A stretch of 64,000 bases of DNA, taken from positions 62,001 to 126,000 of the forward strand of contig NZ_PXZL01000010.1 of NCBI RefSeq assembly GCF_003013405.1. Direction: 5' to 3'. A program made the position numbers and the translations under genes. The notes beneath the pieces were generated by a model. The model worked only from the letters and a program-made list of their open reading frames with translations. It did no database searches and was not told the origin of the DNA. Shown here in pieces: positions 8,107 to 16,034 of the stretch. How positions within the stretch are numbered: the first letter of the stretch is position 1; the number at the start of each line of letters is the position of its first letter. Source of the DNA: Brevibacillus formosus (GTDB lineage Bacteria; Bacillota; Bacilli; Brevibacillales; Brevibacillaceae).

Positions 8107-9231
8107 ATGATCGTTGGAATTCCAAAAGAAATTAAAAATAATGAAAACCGCGTAGCCATTACTCCGGCAGGTGTAGCTGCTCTGGTACAAAACGGACATT
8201 CGGTTCGTGTAGAAACAAGCGCAGGGCAAGGCAGTGGTTTTACGAATGAAGATTACAAGGCAGTAGGCGCAGAGATCGTAGAAACAGCAGCAGAGGCATG
8301 GGCGTCTGACATGGTAATGAAAGTAAAAGAACCACTCCCTGCTGAATACGGATATTTCCGCGAGGGTCTGATTCTGTTCACGTATTTGCATCTTGCACCA
8401 GAGCCTGAATTGACTCGTGAATTGATCGATAAAAAAGTGATTGCAATCGCTTACGAAACCATCCAGCTCGACAATGGCGCTTTGCCTCTGTTGATGCCGA
8501 TGTCTGAAGTAGCAGGCCGCATGTCCGTTCAAATCGGCGCGCAATTCCTGGAAAAGCAATACGGTGGAAAAGGCGTTCTGCTCGGTGGCGTACCAGGCGT
8601 ACCAAAAGGCGAGGTAGTCGTAATCGGCGGCGGGATCGTAGGAACAAACGCAGCGAAAATGGCGCTTGGACTGGGTGCAAACGTGACGATCATCGATGTA
8701 AACGCAGACCGTCTGCGCCAGTTGGATGACCTGTTCCAAGGCCGCGTTCAGACGCTGATGTCCAATTCCTTCAACATCGCAAACGCTGTGAAAAAAGCAG
8801 ATTTGCTGGTAGGCGCTGTACTCATTCCAGGTGCTCGTGCTCCGCGTCTGGTAACAGAAGACATGGTTAAAGAGATGTCACCTGGTTCTGTGATCGTAGA
8901 CGTTGCGATTGACCAAGGTGGATCGATTGAAACGGTTGACCGCATCACTACTCATGACAAGCCAACCTATGAGAAGCACGGTGTGATTCACTACGCGGTA
9001 GCCAATATGCCTGGTGCAGTCGCTCGTACATCTACATTGGCCCTGACCAACGTAACCGTTCCTTACGCGGTACAATTGGCGAACAAAGGCTACGCACAAG
9101 CGATTCGCGACAACAAAGCATTGGCAAAAGGCGTAAACGTCATCGACGGAAAAGTAGCTTACAAAGCTGTCGCAGATGCGCATAACCTGCCGTATGCTTC
9201 TATTGAAGAAGTTTTGCTGGTGAAAAACTAG
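8107..9231 (+). CDS. ald: Alanine dehydrogenase
   Basis: 374 residues, normal for the family. It catalyses NAD-dependent oxidative deamination of L-alanine to pyruvate and ammonia, used for growth on alanine and in sporulation. Seen: the N-terminal signature ([14 protein letters not shown]), the catalytic-region LHLAPEPEL, and the Rossmann motif [13 protein letters not shown]. The start at 8107 is chosen for AAGGAGG about 11 bases upstream and because the family starts here. It follows adeR, and a clear terminator follows it. The stretch between adeR and ald carries a perfect palindrome that may be its operator. Confidence 0.97.
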   Translation: MIVGIPKEIKNNENRVAITPAGVAALVQNGHSVRVETSAGQGSGFTNEDYKAVGAEIVETAAEAWASDMVMKVKEPLPAEYGYFREGLILFTYLHLAPEPELTRELIDKKVIAIAYETIQLDNGALPLLMPMSEVAGRMSVQIGAQFLEKQYGGKGVLLGGVPGVPKGEVVVIGGGIVGTNAAKMALGLGANVTIIDVNADRLRQLDDLFQGRVQTLMSNSFNIANAVKKADLLVGAVLIPGARAPRLVTEDMVKEMSPGSVIVDVAIDQGGSIETVDRITTHDKPTYEKHGVIHYAVANMPGAVARTSTLALTNVTVPYAVQLANKGYAQAIRDNKALAKGVNVIDGKVAYKAVADAHNLPYASIEEVLLVKN

Positions 9232-9256
9232 CTTCAACGGTGAATAGAAAAGAAGA

Positions 9257-9292
9257 AACTGCTTGTCCGAGCTTACGGCAAGCAGTTTTTTA
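9257..9292 (+). terminator. Terminator of ald
   Basis: Perfect 9-bp stem AACTGCTTG / CAAGCAGTT (9257-9265, 9279-9287) running into a T run. Confidence 0.92.
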
Positions 9293-9616
9293 TTTATTCA
9301 TTCGGCCGAAGCGGGTCAGGGATTAAGGTGTAAGCTTATTGTGCTTGCGTATTTCGTATTTTCGCCGGGTTACCTGTTCTTCGGAGCTTTTTTATACGAA
9401 AGCAGGCGTAACCGTACTCACCATTTCACGAACGAACCCCTTTAGTCGAACATTGACCTGATAACGAGGTCCTCGGTGGTAAGCGGAAGGTGGTGCTGTT
9501 AGGTTTTGCCTGCTTGATTGGAAATATGTATCACGTATAAAGGTTACATCCTCTCGAAAAAGTATGGTATTCTACTATGAGGTAAAAAGGTAGAAACGGA
9601 GTAAGGAGTGCAGCCG
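9293..9616 (+). promoter_or_regulatory. Non-coding gap and candidate pyrD promoter
   Basis: About 320 bp without a convincing gene. A candidate sigma-A promoter is TTGATT (9514-9519), a 16-bp gap, then TATAAA (9536-9541), about 75 bp before pyrD. A short inverted repeat GACCT-N7-AGGTC lies near 9457-9473. I see no known riboswitch or PyrR-type leader. Confidence 0.4.
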
Positions 9617-10708
9617 ATGTATCAGCTCATAAGAAAATATCTGTTCCAGCAGGATGCGGAAGAGATTCATGAAAAGACAATTGGTGCCTTAAGGCTGGTG
9701 GAGGATTCTGCTCCAGGCAAAAGCATCCTGAAGATGATCTATCAGGTAAAAGACCAGCGGTTGGAGAATAAGCTGTGGGGAATGACGTTTCCGAATCCAG
9801 TCGGACTTGCAGCCGGTTTTGATAAAAATGCAGAAGTCTATCATGCGTTGGGTGCTCTTGGTTTTGGGTTTGTGGAAATCGGAACGTTGACGCCGCAGGG
9901 GCAGCCAGGCAACCCGAAGCCGCGTTTGTTCCGATTGCCGGAACATCAAGCTGTCATTAACCGGATGGGCTTTAACAATCACGGTGCGTATTTGGCTTCC
10001 CAGCATTTGGTCGATTACGCATACTCAGATGTTCCGATTGGGATTAACATTGGGAAAAACAAAGTAACGCCGAATGAAGAGGCGGCCATCGACTATAGCA
10101 AATGTATGGACATGCTCTACGCATACGGTCACTATTTCGTCATTAACATCAGCTCTCCGAATACCCCGAATCTGCGTGACTTGCAGGAAACAGAGAGCTT
10201 GCGTCATTTGGTACGTGCAGTAAGAGAAAAGGCAACGGAAATGGAAGCGCGTTCCATTAAGAAAAAGCCGATTTTGCTGAAAGTAGCGCCAGACATGTCA
10301 GATGAGCACATGCGCGATGTTGTTCACGCTGCTGTAGAAGAAGGCATATCCGGAATTATTGCCACCAATACGACACTGTCACGCGAGGCCGTCTCCGGTC
10401 ATCGATTTGCCGAGGAAGCGGGCGGCTTGAGCGGAAGACCTCTTACGGAGCGTTCCACCGCTTGGGTGAAGGAGATTTATCAGGAAGTAGGAGACAAGGT
10501 ACCGATCATTGGTGTCGGCGGTATTTATAACGGTGAAGACGCCTACGCGAAAATCCGAGCAGGAGCCAGTCTCGTTCAGGTGTATACGGGGATGATTTAT
10601 CAGGGCCCAGGTATTGCCAAGCAAATCAACAAAAAGCTGCTCAAGCTCATGCAACGCGATGGTTTTAAACATATTAGTGAAGTAATTGGCGTAGACGCAA
10701 AAGAATAG
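9617..10708 (+). CDS. pyrD: Dihydroorotate dehydrogenase, quinone-dependent class 2
   Basis: 363 residues. It oxidises dihydroorotate to orotate in pyrimidine synthesis, with FMN and the membrane quinone pool. Class 2 is indicated by length, the N-terminal helical extension (about 1-40) and the Ser-type active-site loop NISSPNTPNLR, together with GLAAGFDKNAE and INRMGFNNHG. The start at 9617 has AAGGAG 8 bases upstream; a GTG three codons earlier overlaps that ribosome site. It stands alone with its own terminator. Many Firmicutes use the NAD-linked class 1B enzyme inside the pyr operon, so a separate class 2 gene is worth noting. Confidence 0.95.
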   Translation: MYQLIRKYLFQQDAEEIHEKTIGALRLVEDSAPGKSILKMIYQVKDQRLENKLWGMTFPNPVGLAAGFDKNAEVYHALGALGFGFVEIGTLTPQGQPGNPKPRLFRLPEHQAVINRMGFNNHGAYLASQHLVDYAYSDVPIGINIGKNKVTPNEEAAIDYSKCMDMLYAYGHYFVINISSPNTPNLRDLQETESLRHLVRAVREKATEMEARSIKKKPILLKVAPDMSDEHMRDVVHAAVEEGISGIIATNTTLSREAVSGHRFAEEAGGLSGRPLTERSTAWVKEIYQEVGDKVPIIGVGGIYNGEDAYAKIRAGASLVQVYTGMIYQGPGIAKQINKKLLKLMQRDGFKHISEVIGVDAKE

Positions 10709-10719
10709 ATAGAACAAGT

Positions 10720-10774
10720 AACGCATAGGTCGATGGCGCCGTTTGTAGAGGGTCATTGGCTTATGCGTTTTTGC
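10720..10774 (+). terminator. Terminator of pyrD
   Basis: AACGCATA (10720-10727) pairs with TATGCGTT (10762-10769), enclosing a long loop, followed by a T run. Confidence 0.7.
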
Positions 10775-10782
10775 TTATATTC

Positions 10783-10811
10783 TTTCGATTTATGTAGTGA
10801 TCCGGTATAAT
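10783..10811 (+). promoter_or_regulatory. Promoter of the cobalamin-riboswitch operon
   Basis: A perfect TATAAT at 10806-10811 with a weak -35 TTTCGA (10783-10788) at 17-bp spacing, about 40 bp before the riboswitch. Confidence 0.6.
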
Positions 10812-10849
10812 GATGTGGGACAAACATGAATTGTCTGTCAATTGTATAT

Positions 10850-11035
10850 TGTCGGCGTTAGGTGCCTTTATGTGACGCATAAAGGGTAACAGGGAATCGG
10901 GTGAAAGTCCCGAGCGGTCCCGCCACTGTAACCAGGGAGCTCTCTTTGAGAAGGAAACCACTCATTTTCGTATGGGGAAGGACAAGGAGCGCATGGATCT
11001 GGAAGCCAGGAGACCTACCTAGTAGCCACACCCAC
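10850..11035 (+). ncRNA. Cobalamin (B12) riboswitch
   Basis: The conserved core is plain: GGTGCC near 10861, GGGAATCGGGTGAAAGTCCC near 10893, CCCGCCACTGTAA near 10919, and the B12 box GAAGCCAGGAGACCTACCT ending at 11020. It senses adenosylcobalamin-type ligands and turns off the downstream genes. Here it precedes cbiMNQO, so cobalt import would fall when the cofactor is plentiful. An intrinsic terminator about 75 bases downstream suggests control by premature transcription termination. Confidence 0.96.
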
Positions 11036-11108
11036 AGAACCTTCGCGGAAAGGAGCGGTGAATACGAGGCAATGAGGCTGTCTAGTCAGTCTGTTGTTTT
11101 GTGTGCAC

Positions 11109-11139
11109 ATCTCGTCCACTGATGGATGGGATTTTTTTG
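11109..11139 (+). terminator. Riboswitch expression-platform terminator
   Basis: ATCTCGTCCA (11109-11118) pairs, with some G-U pairs, with TGGATGGGAT (11123-11132), followed by a seven-T run about 45 bases before cbiM. Its position suggests that it is the OFF switch of the cobalamin riboswitch. Confidence 0.75.
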
Positions 11140-11180
11140 TTTGGAGGAATAGAACGAAAGTCAGTGAAGGAGGAATGAAC

Positions 11181-11945
11181 ATGAATCGATCTCGTCTCGT
11201 ATCTACTTGTCTGATGATCGCGGGCTTTGTCCTGTATTTCCTGCTCAATGAACCAGAGACAGGACACGCGATGCACATCATGGAAGGGTATTTGCCATTA
11301 TCCTGGGCCTTATTTTGGTGGGCTGTCTTCTTGCCGTTTTTTATTCTTGGGATTCGCTCGATTAACAAAATTGTAAAAGAACACCCCGAAATGAAGCTCC
11401 TTATTGGCGTTGCAGGAGCATTTGCATTTGTTTTATCTGCACTGAAAATCCCTTCAGTTACAGGCAGCAGTTCTCACCCAACTGGAACGGGCCTTGGCGC
11501 CATTATGTTTGGGCCTTTTGCGATGTCTGTGTTAGGGAGCATGGTGCTCTTGTTTCAAGCCTTGCTTTTAGCACATGGAGGTTTGACTACATTAGGGGCA
11601 AATGCTGTATCCATGGCAGTAGTAGGACCACTGGTGGCATATGGAATTTATCAGATGATCATGAAAGTGGGCGGAAGTCAACGTCTGGCGGTTTTTGCGG
11701 CTGCTGCTTTGGCTGATCTCGCTACCTATGTAGTGACTTCGATTCAACTGGCACTCGCATTTCCAGCTGAATCTGGCGGAGTGTTGGCCTCGTTTGCCAA
11801 ATTCGCAGGAATTTTTGCTTTCACGCAAGTACCGCTCGCCATTAGTGAAGGTCTGTTGACCGTTCTTGTTTGGAACTGGTTGTTATCTTACAACGCAAAA
11901 GAGCTTACACAGCTTCGTTTGCTAAAACGGGAGGAATCGCTGTGA
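11181..11945 (+). CDS. cbiM: Cobalt ECF transporter substrate-specific protein CbiM
   Basis: 254 residues, multi-pass membrane protein that binds Co2+ for the CbiMNQO importer. The signature MHIMEGYLP appears about 31 residues in, after a hydrophobic leader, rather than at the N terminus. CbiM needs a free N-terminal Met-His, so this form probably gains it by signal-peptide cleavage after GHA. The start at 11181 has AAGGAGG 7 bases upstream; an ATG two codons earlier is too close. It is the first gene of cbiMNQO behind the cobalamin riboswitch. Confidence 0.95.
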   Translation: MNRSRLVSTCLMIAGFVLYFLLNEPETGHAMHIMEGYLPLSWALFWWAVFLPFFILGIRSINKIVKEHPEMKLLIGVAGAFAFVLSALKIPSVTGSSSHPTGTGLGAIMFGPFAMSVLGSMVLLFQALLLAHGGLTTLGANAVSMAVVGPLVAYGIYQMIMKVGGSQRLAVFAAAALADLATYVVTSIQLALAFPAESGGVLASFAKFAGIFAFTQVPLAISEGLLTVLVWNWLLSYNAKELTQLRLLKREESL

Positions 11946-12226
11946 AAAAAGGATGGAACTGGCTTTTACTCTTGGGGGTAATCGTACTGGCTATTGTCCC
12001 GCTGCTGCTGGTACAGGATTCGGAATTTGGCGGCGCAGACGGTGTGGCGGAGGAAGCGATCAAGGAAATCGCTCCGAACTATGAACCGTGGTTTCAACCG
12101 CTGATAGAACCGCCAGGGGGAGAGACGGAAAGTCTATTGTTTGCGGTGCAGGCGGCGTTGGGAGCGGGAGTGGTTGGCTACGCTGTGGGCTTGTACAAAG
12201 GTCGGTTGGATAAGCGGAAAAAATGA
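11942..12226 (+). CDS. cbiN: Cobalt transport protein CbiN
   Basis: 94 residues with two membrane helices (about 7-23 and 68-86) joined by an extracytoplasmic loop containing [12 protein letters not shown], the usual CbiN layout. CbiN is the small accessory needed for metal loading into CbiM. It starts at GTG overlapping the cbiM stop by 4 bases (GTGA), so translation is coupled. It is followed by cbiQ with another 4-base overlap. Confidence 0.93.
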   Translation: MKKGWNWLLLLGVIVLAIVPLLLVQDSEFGGADGVAEEAIKEIAPNYEPWFQPLIEPPGGETESLLFAVQAALGAGVVGYAVGLYKGRLDKRKK

Positions 12227-13017
12227 ACGGGCTGCAGCTTGATTCTCTCTCTTATCAAAACAGGCTGAAATGTCTGCCGCCAGCTCATAAGCTATTGCTG
12301 GCGAGTGCATTGTTACTGCTCGTGCTGGTGGGACATGTATGGATGCAGATGGCTGTCGTTGTCTGGATGACGGTATGGGTAGTGGTGTATGCCCAGATTC
12401 CTGTCCGTATCTATTTTGCCTTTATGATTGTGTCACTCTCATTTTTTGCGGCGGGGCTCCCTGCCTTATTGGTAGAAGGGGCGAGAGCAGGAGAAGTACA
12501 GGTCCAGGTCGCGGCAGCATGGGAGCTGGGTTCGTATGTGCTCTATGTGCCGATGTCCTCATTCAGTAAAGTTTGGATTTTATTTTGGCGTACCATGGCG
12601 AGCTTGTCCTGCTTTGCTTTCATTTTGTTTACTGTGCCGTTTGCCGAAATCCTGCAGGTGCTTCGCCGACTTCGTATGCCCGTCCTTGTGACTGACTTAT
12701 TAATGATCATGTATCGGTTTATTTTTGTGTTAATAACGATTTCTCACCAGCTCTGGATTGCCCAACGTTCGCGCGGAGGTCATCGCGGCTTCCGAGCGAC
12801 GCTTCGGGATGCAGGGGTTCTCGTCGCGCAATTGTTTGTCAGAGCGATGCGCAAATACGAAGCCTTGCATAAAGGAATGGCGGCTAGAGGCTTCGGGGAG
12901 AGCATGCAGGTGCTCTCGTTTCATACCCATGCTCGCTCGCGCCGCTATGAGTGGGAGTCAATCGCAGGCTGTATGCTGTTGGTGCTGCTTGAGTGGTGGA
13001 CAGGAGGTTGGCGGTAA
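12223..13017 (+). CDS. cbiQ: Energy-coupling transmembrane protein CbiQ
   Basis: 264 residues, several membrane helices and the two short cytoplasmic coupling motifs of T components (RSRGGHRGFRATL near 185 and KGMAARGFGES near 220) that contact the ATPase. Its start overlaps the cbiN stop (ATGA) and its stop overlaps the cbiO start (TAATG). It links the ATPase to CbiM/CbiN. Confidence 0.93.
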   Translation: MNGLQLDSLSYQNRLKCLPPAHKLLLASALLLLVLVGHVWMQMAVVVWMTVWVVVYAQIPVRIYFAFMIVSLSFFAAGLPALLVEGARAGEVQVQVAAAWELGSYVLYVPMSSFSKVWILFWRTMASLSCFAFILFTVPFAEILQVLRRLRMPVLVTDLLMIMYRFIFVLITISHQLWIAQRSRGGHRGFRATLRDAGVLVAQLFVRAMRKYEALHKGMAARGFGESMQVLSFHTHARSRRYEWESIAGCMLLVLLEWWTGGWR

Positions 13018-13865
13018 TGACATCACGGTTGTTGGAGTTCATCGATTTGCAGTACAAGTATCCAGGAGGGCGGGAACCCGTCCTGTCAGGGCTGTCCTTA
13101 TGGATTCCAGAGGGGAAAAAATGTGTCCTTTTGGGACGGAATGGCTGTGGGAAGTCCACCTTGTTCTTGCATGGAAACGGAATCATCGAGCCACAGCAGG
13201 GACAGGTGCTGTGGAAGGGGAAACCGCTTGTCTACAAACGAGCCGCATTGCAAGAGATGACGCAAAAGGTGGGCTTGGTTTTTCAAGATCCTGAGCATCA
13301 GTTGATCGCAAGCACGGTCGCAGAAGATATATCCTACGGTTTATTCAATCAGAAGCTGCCTGTGGACGTAATCCGGGAAAAGGTTGAAAGGGTGCTGGAT
13401 GCATTCGGGCTGAGAGAGCTGGCAGAAGCTCCGATTCATCATTTGAGCCTGGGACAAAAACGGCGTCTGGCACTCGCAGGGGTCATGGTCATGGAGCCCG
13501 AGCTTTTGCTGTTGGACGAGCCTACTGCGTATCTGGATCGCTATCAGACCAAAAATTTGTTGCGGGAACTCGATGCTATTCATCGGCAAGGAACGACTGT
13601 CTTGATGGCGACACATGATATGGATATTGCCTTTGAATGGGCAGAGTGGATTTGTATCATGGATAAAGGAAGGCTTGTGTTCGCGGGAGATCCGCAGGAG
13701 GCATTGGAAAACAGGGCCATGCTGGAGAGTCTTCATCTAGGGATGCCGCTGCTCGTCGATGTGTGGGAAGCACTGCCTGAGCAGTGGAAGCGCGAACTGG
13801 GCGGAAATATTCCTCGTTCTGTCGACGAACTGCGAAAAATGCTCAGTGTTCAGCGGGTGTGGTGA
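13017..13865 (+). CDS. cbiO: Cobalt ECF transporter ATPase CbiO
   Basis: 282 residues. Walker A GRNGCGKST (residues 40-48), Q loop VFQDPEHQ, signature LSLGQKRR and Walker B LLLLDEPT are all intact. It powers cobalt uptake as part of CbiMNQO. It overlaps the end of cbiQ by one base and is the last recognisable gene of the riboswitch-controlled operon. A small unknown gene follows 54 bp later, before the terminator, and may be co-transcribed. Confidence 0.95.
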   Translation: MTSRLLEFIDLQYKYPGGREPVLSGLSLWIPEGKKCVLLGRNGCGKSTLFLHGNGIIEPQQGQVLWKGKPLVYKRAALQEMTQKVGLVFQDPEHQLIASTVAEDISYGLFNQKLPVDVIREKVERVLDAFGLRELAEAPIHHLSLGQKRRLALAGVMVMEPELLLLDEPTAYLDRYQTKNLLRELDAIHRQGTTVLMATHDMDIAFEWAEWICIMDKGRLVFAGDPQEALENRAMLESLHLGMPLLVDVWEALPEQWKRELGGNIPRSVDELRKMLSVQRVW

Positions 13866-13919
13866 ATGGAGTGGGCGCTTTCGGGTAAGCTAACCCCAAA
13901 AAGCCATGGAGGTACGCGT

Positions 13920-14084
13920 ATGCAACATGACTCTGTCTCGAGTTCATCTGTCCCGAATCATCAGGAAAAAGGAATCTCTCGTGATGTAAAGGATGAACTG
14001 ATGTATCAAGTATTGGAAAAAGAGATGACTACCGCTGAACAGGAAAAGAAGATAAAGGATGATTACCTAAAAGGAAAGGCGTAA
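13920..14084 (+). CDS. Small hypothetical protein (54 aa)
   Basis: Not recognised. Hydrophilic, with a Ser-rich N-terminus and a charged helical C-terminal half rich in Lys and Glu. The ATG at 13920 has GGAGG 7 bases upstream. It sits between cbiO and a strong terminator, so it is probably the last gene of the cobalt operon transcript, though it has no obvious link to metal transport. Confidence 0.6.
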   Translation: MQHDSVSSSSVPNHQEKGISRDVKDELMYQVLEKEMTTAEQEKKIKDDYLKGKA

Positions 14085-14093
14085 ATTTGCGCC

Positions 14094-14136
14094 AAAAAGC
14101 CCTTCTGTCCATATAAAGGCGTGAAGGGCTTTTTTT
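14094..14136 (+). terminator. Terminator at end of the cbi operon
   Basis: AAAAAGCCCTTC (14094-14105) pairs with GAAGGGCTTTTT (14123 onward); long T run. Confidence 0.92.
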
Positions 14137-14255
14137 CATGGAATGATTCTCGATGAAAAGGTAAGAAGATTTGTGCGGATTTTGTAGGGATATGTCCATT
14201 CATCACGAATAACGTAAAGAAGGCACTTACTTACAATGGGAGAAGTGATGAGGTT

Positions 14256-14750
14256 GTGATTTCAACGTTGAATAAAACGCTATGCGTTCAGCAACTCGTA
14301 GAAAAGTTAAGAGACAAGCAGCTTCTTCATGTACCAATAGCTGATCTTCGAGAATCCAATAATGCGTTGTATAAATACGTCAATCAGCTCAATGACTCGA
14401 TTGCGATTATTCCGACCACGATTAATTCTGTCATTACAGGCGTCATCCGCTTCCAGGAAGGGTATTTTATTACCTTGGGCATGCTCATCTGGAAAGACGC
14501 CAACAAAAAAGGGGCGTTCAAAGAAGGGACGTTTCTTTTTTACAAGCATGACGCTCATGATTCGATTGAGGATTGCGTCCATATTACCAATTCCATCGAA
14601 AATCACAATCTGATGGAAAGCCTGTTCTTTGCGTGCTGCGAGAGCAAGGATGGAGATTCCGTGCTTTCCTATTCGCATATCGAGCATGCGATTACATACG
14701 GAGAGCTGTATCGTGACATAAAGTCCAAAATCAAAAAAGGGTTTGCGTAA
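14256..14750 (+). CDS. Hypothetical protein (164 aa)
   Basis: Not recognised. Soluble, no signal peptide or membrane helix; mixed alpha/beta composition with a hydrophobic centre (VITGVIRFQEGYFITLGMLI) and two adjacent Cys (FFACCES). The GTG at 14256 opens the frame, but its nearest GGAG is about 14 bases away, so the true start may be slightly different. It is a single gene between the cbi terminator and a strong promoter that serves the next gene. Confidence 0.7.
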   Translation: MISTLNKTLCVQQLVEKLRDKQLLHVPIADLRESNNALYKYVNQLNDSIAIIPTTINSVITGVIRFQEGYFITLGMLIWKDANKKGAFKEGTFLFYKHDAHDSIEDCVHITNSIENHNLMESLFFACCESKDGDSVLSYSHIEHAITYGELYRDIKSKIKKGFA

Positions 14751-14760
14751 TTAGCGAAAC

Positions 14761-14789
14761 TTTACATGCCAAGTATTGGGTGATATACT
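14761..14789 (+). promoter_or_regulatory. Strong sigma-A promoter of the CHAT-like gene
   Basis: TTTACA (14761-14766), 17-bp spacer, TATACT (14784-14789). It starts 10 bases after the previous stop and gives a leader of about 155 bases. Confidence 0.8.
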
Positions 14790-14950
14790 ACTGCAAATTT
14801 ATGAAATATTCCAATTGAAGAGGAGTTTTCCCACTTGATGATCAAGAAGTAACGTCTTGCCATTCACCAGTTGGCCCGACCCCCTCCATGTAAATGGTTT
14901 TGTTTACCTACAAACAAAAACCACTGACAACCAAATGGAGGAATATCACG

Positions 14951-15505
14951 ATGAGTAAACCTGGAATGAATGTTGCCCTAGTAGTCGGTCCGGATACGGA
15001 TCTGGATACCCAAGCAATCCGAAACACACTTGAGTATTTTGGAGCTCGAGTCTTTACGTACTGGATTGGTCGACCGAGCGATTTGATTGATGTATTGAAT
15101 GGCACCGACCTTTACCCAAATACCGACATGATTGTTCTGAATTTCCATGGAGATGAGGGTAGCCTTATCATGCCAGAGCTGGGCGAGAACGTTTACGAGG
15201 AAGGAGAGCCAAAGGGTGATTTTGGTCCTGACGAGGTTAGACGTTTTGCCAAGCTGGATGGAAAAATCGTGTTAGGTAACGGATGCTCGCTTGGTGATCC
15301 CGAATTAGCGAAGGCCTTTCTGGACAGTGGTTGCCATACGTATATCGGGCCTGATGATTACCCGGACGGAAGTTCTGCGCTGATGTTCGCACTGCGCTTT
15401 TTCTACGAGGTAATTCAAAACAAGAAAAGCGTGGAAGCAGCTTTTCGAATTGCAAAAGCAACTGATGAAGAAACCGGGATGTATCAGTTTTATGTAAAAG
15501 AGTAG
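14951..15505 (+). CDS. Minimal CHAT/caspase-like protein (184 aa)
   Basis: No named family was recognised at once, but the pattern matches the C-terminal core of CHAT/caspase-fold proteases: a hydrophobic strand into His-Gly (LNFHGDEG, His66), then a strand into the Cys loop (IVLGNGCSLGD, Cys112), then the typical tail in which FLDSGCHTYIGPDDYPD and ALRFFYEVIQNKKS are followed by AFRIAKATDE. CHAT proteins use a His-Cys dyad. This one is short, lacks repeat or receptor domains and has no obvious partner gene. The start at 14951 has GGAGG 10 bases upstream. It is a single-gene unit with its own promoter, long leader and terminator. Function and substrate are unknown; an inactive relative is possible but both dyad residues are present. 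Confidence 0.75.
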   Translation: MSKPGMNVALVVGPDTDLDTQAIRNTLEYFGARVFTYWIGRPSDLIDVLNGTDLYPNTDMIVLNFHGDEGSLIMPELGENVYEEGEPKGDFGPDEVRRFAKLDGKIVLGNGCSLGDPELAKAFLDSGCHTYIGPDDYPDGSSALMFALRFFYEVIQNKKSVEAAFRIAKATDEETGMYQFYVKE

Positions 15506-15515
15506 TGGAAACGCA

Positions 15516-15543
15516 AAGGGAGCCTTGTATGAGGCTCTTTTTG
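15516..15543 (+). terminator. Terminator of the CHAT-like gene
   Basis: GAGCCT / AGGCTC stem (with flanking G-U pairs) followed by a T run, starting about 10 bp after the stop. Confidence 0.75.
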
Positions 15544-15747
15544 CATTCTTATGCCCGAAAAGTCTTGGATTATCATTCGTCTTTGTCGAGAATTGTCAGG
15601 TTGTTATTCTTGTTGGCAGTCATATTTTGGATTATGGTAGGGGACACACGATCGTCCTCATGTATGAGGGAGAAGAGACGATTGGGGCAAATGCGAATTT
15701 TTCTTTCCGAGGCGGGGTTCTGCAAGTGAAATCGCAAATCGGATTGC

Positions 15748-15794
15748 AATAGCGAAAAAGGGCGCAGGCAAATGCTTGCGCCCTTTTCGCTATT
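15748..15794. repeat. Long near-perfect hairpin
   Basis: A stem of about 22 bp, with one bulged A, one G-T pair and a loop of only about 2 bases: AATAGCG at 15748 pairs with CGCTATT ending at 15794. No T run follows either arm. It lies in the 358-bp gap between the CHAT-like gene and the YjcZ-type gene; the rest of the gap shows only weak, unsupported reading frames. Confidence 0.75.
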
Positions 15795-15863
15795 AGGTGA
15801 GGGTACAGGCAAATCATGAGAAAAGCGCATACAGTACTGTGTCTAGGGAAAGGAGGAGGCAGA

Positions 15864-15950
15864 ATGGGTTTCTTTAATGACTTTGATGACTTTGCTCTGA
15901 TCCTGGTCCTGTTCGTTTTGCTTGTCATTGTCGGATGTGCTTGGGATTAA
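15864..15950 (+). CDS. YjcZ-type sporulation micro-protein (28 aa)
   Basis: A 28-residue peptide: short acidic aromatic N-terminus (GFFNDFDDF) and one membrane helix FALILVLFVLLVIVGCAW, the pattern of the YjcZ family of tiny sporulation-associated membrane proteins in Bacillales. A very strong ribosome site AGGAGGAGG precedes the ATG, and a clear terminator follows 23 bases after the stop, so this is a real single-gene unit. The N-terminus lacks the Gly/Tyr richness of many YjcZ members. Confidence 0.8.
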   Translation: MGFFNDFDDFALILVLFVLLVIVGCAWD

Positions 15951-15973
15951 GAAATGGGTTTAGCAAAAGAGTA

Positions 15974-16005
15974 ATGCAAAGGGACATACAATCCCTTTGC
16001 ATTAT
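15974..16005 (+). terminator. Terminator of the YjcZ-type gene
   Basis: Perfect 11-bp stem ATGCAAAGGGA / TCCCTTTGCAT (15974-15984, 15992-16002), moderate T content after it. Confidence 0.8.
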
Positions 16006-16034
16006 TCATTTATGAATGGAGGTGAGAGTAAAAA

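Noticed and set aside
8014-8739. 241-codon frame antisense to ald
   Set aside because: Shadow of alanine dehydrogenase; no ribosome site or domain.
9457-9473. Inverted repeat GACCT-N7-AGGTC in the pyrD gap as an operator
   Set aside because: Only five bases per arm and not placed on a promoter; chance is likely.
15505-15752. Two overlapping frames of about 75 codons after the CHAT-like gene
   Set aside because: Both cross the terminator at 15516-15543, neither has a ribosome site, and they compete in different frames. The second has a protein-like C-terminal part, but this is not enough.
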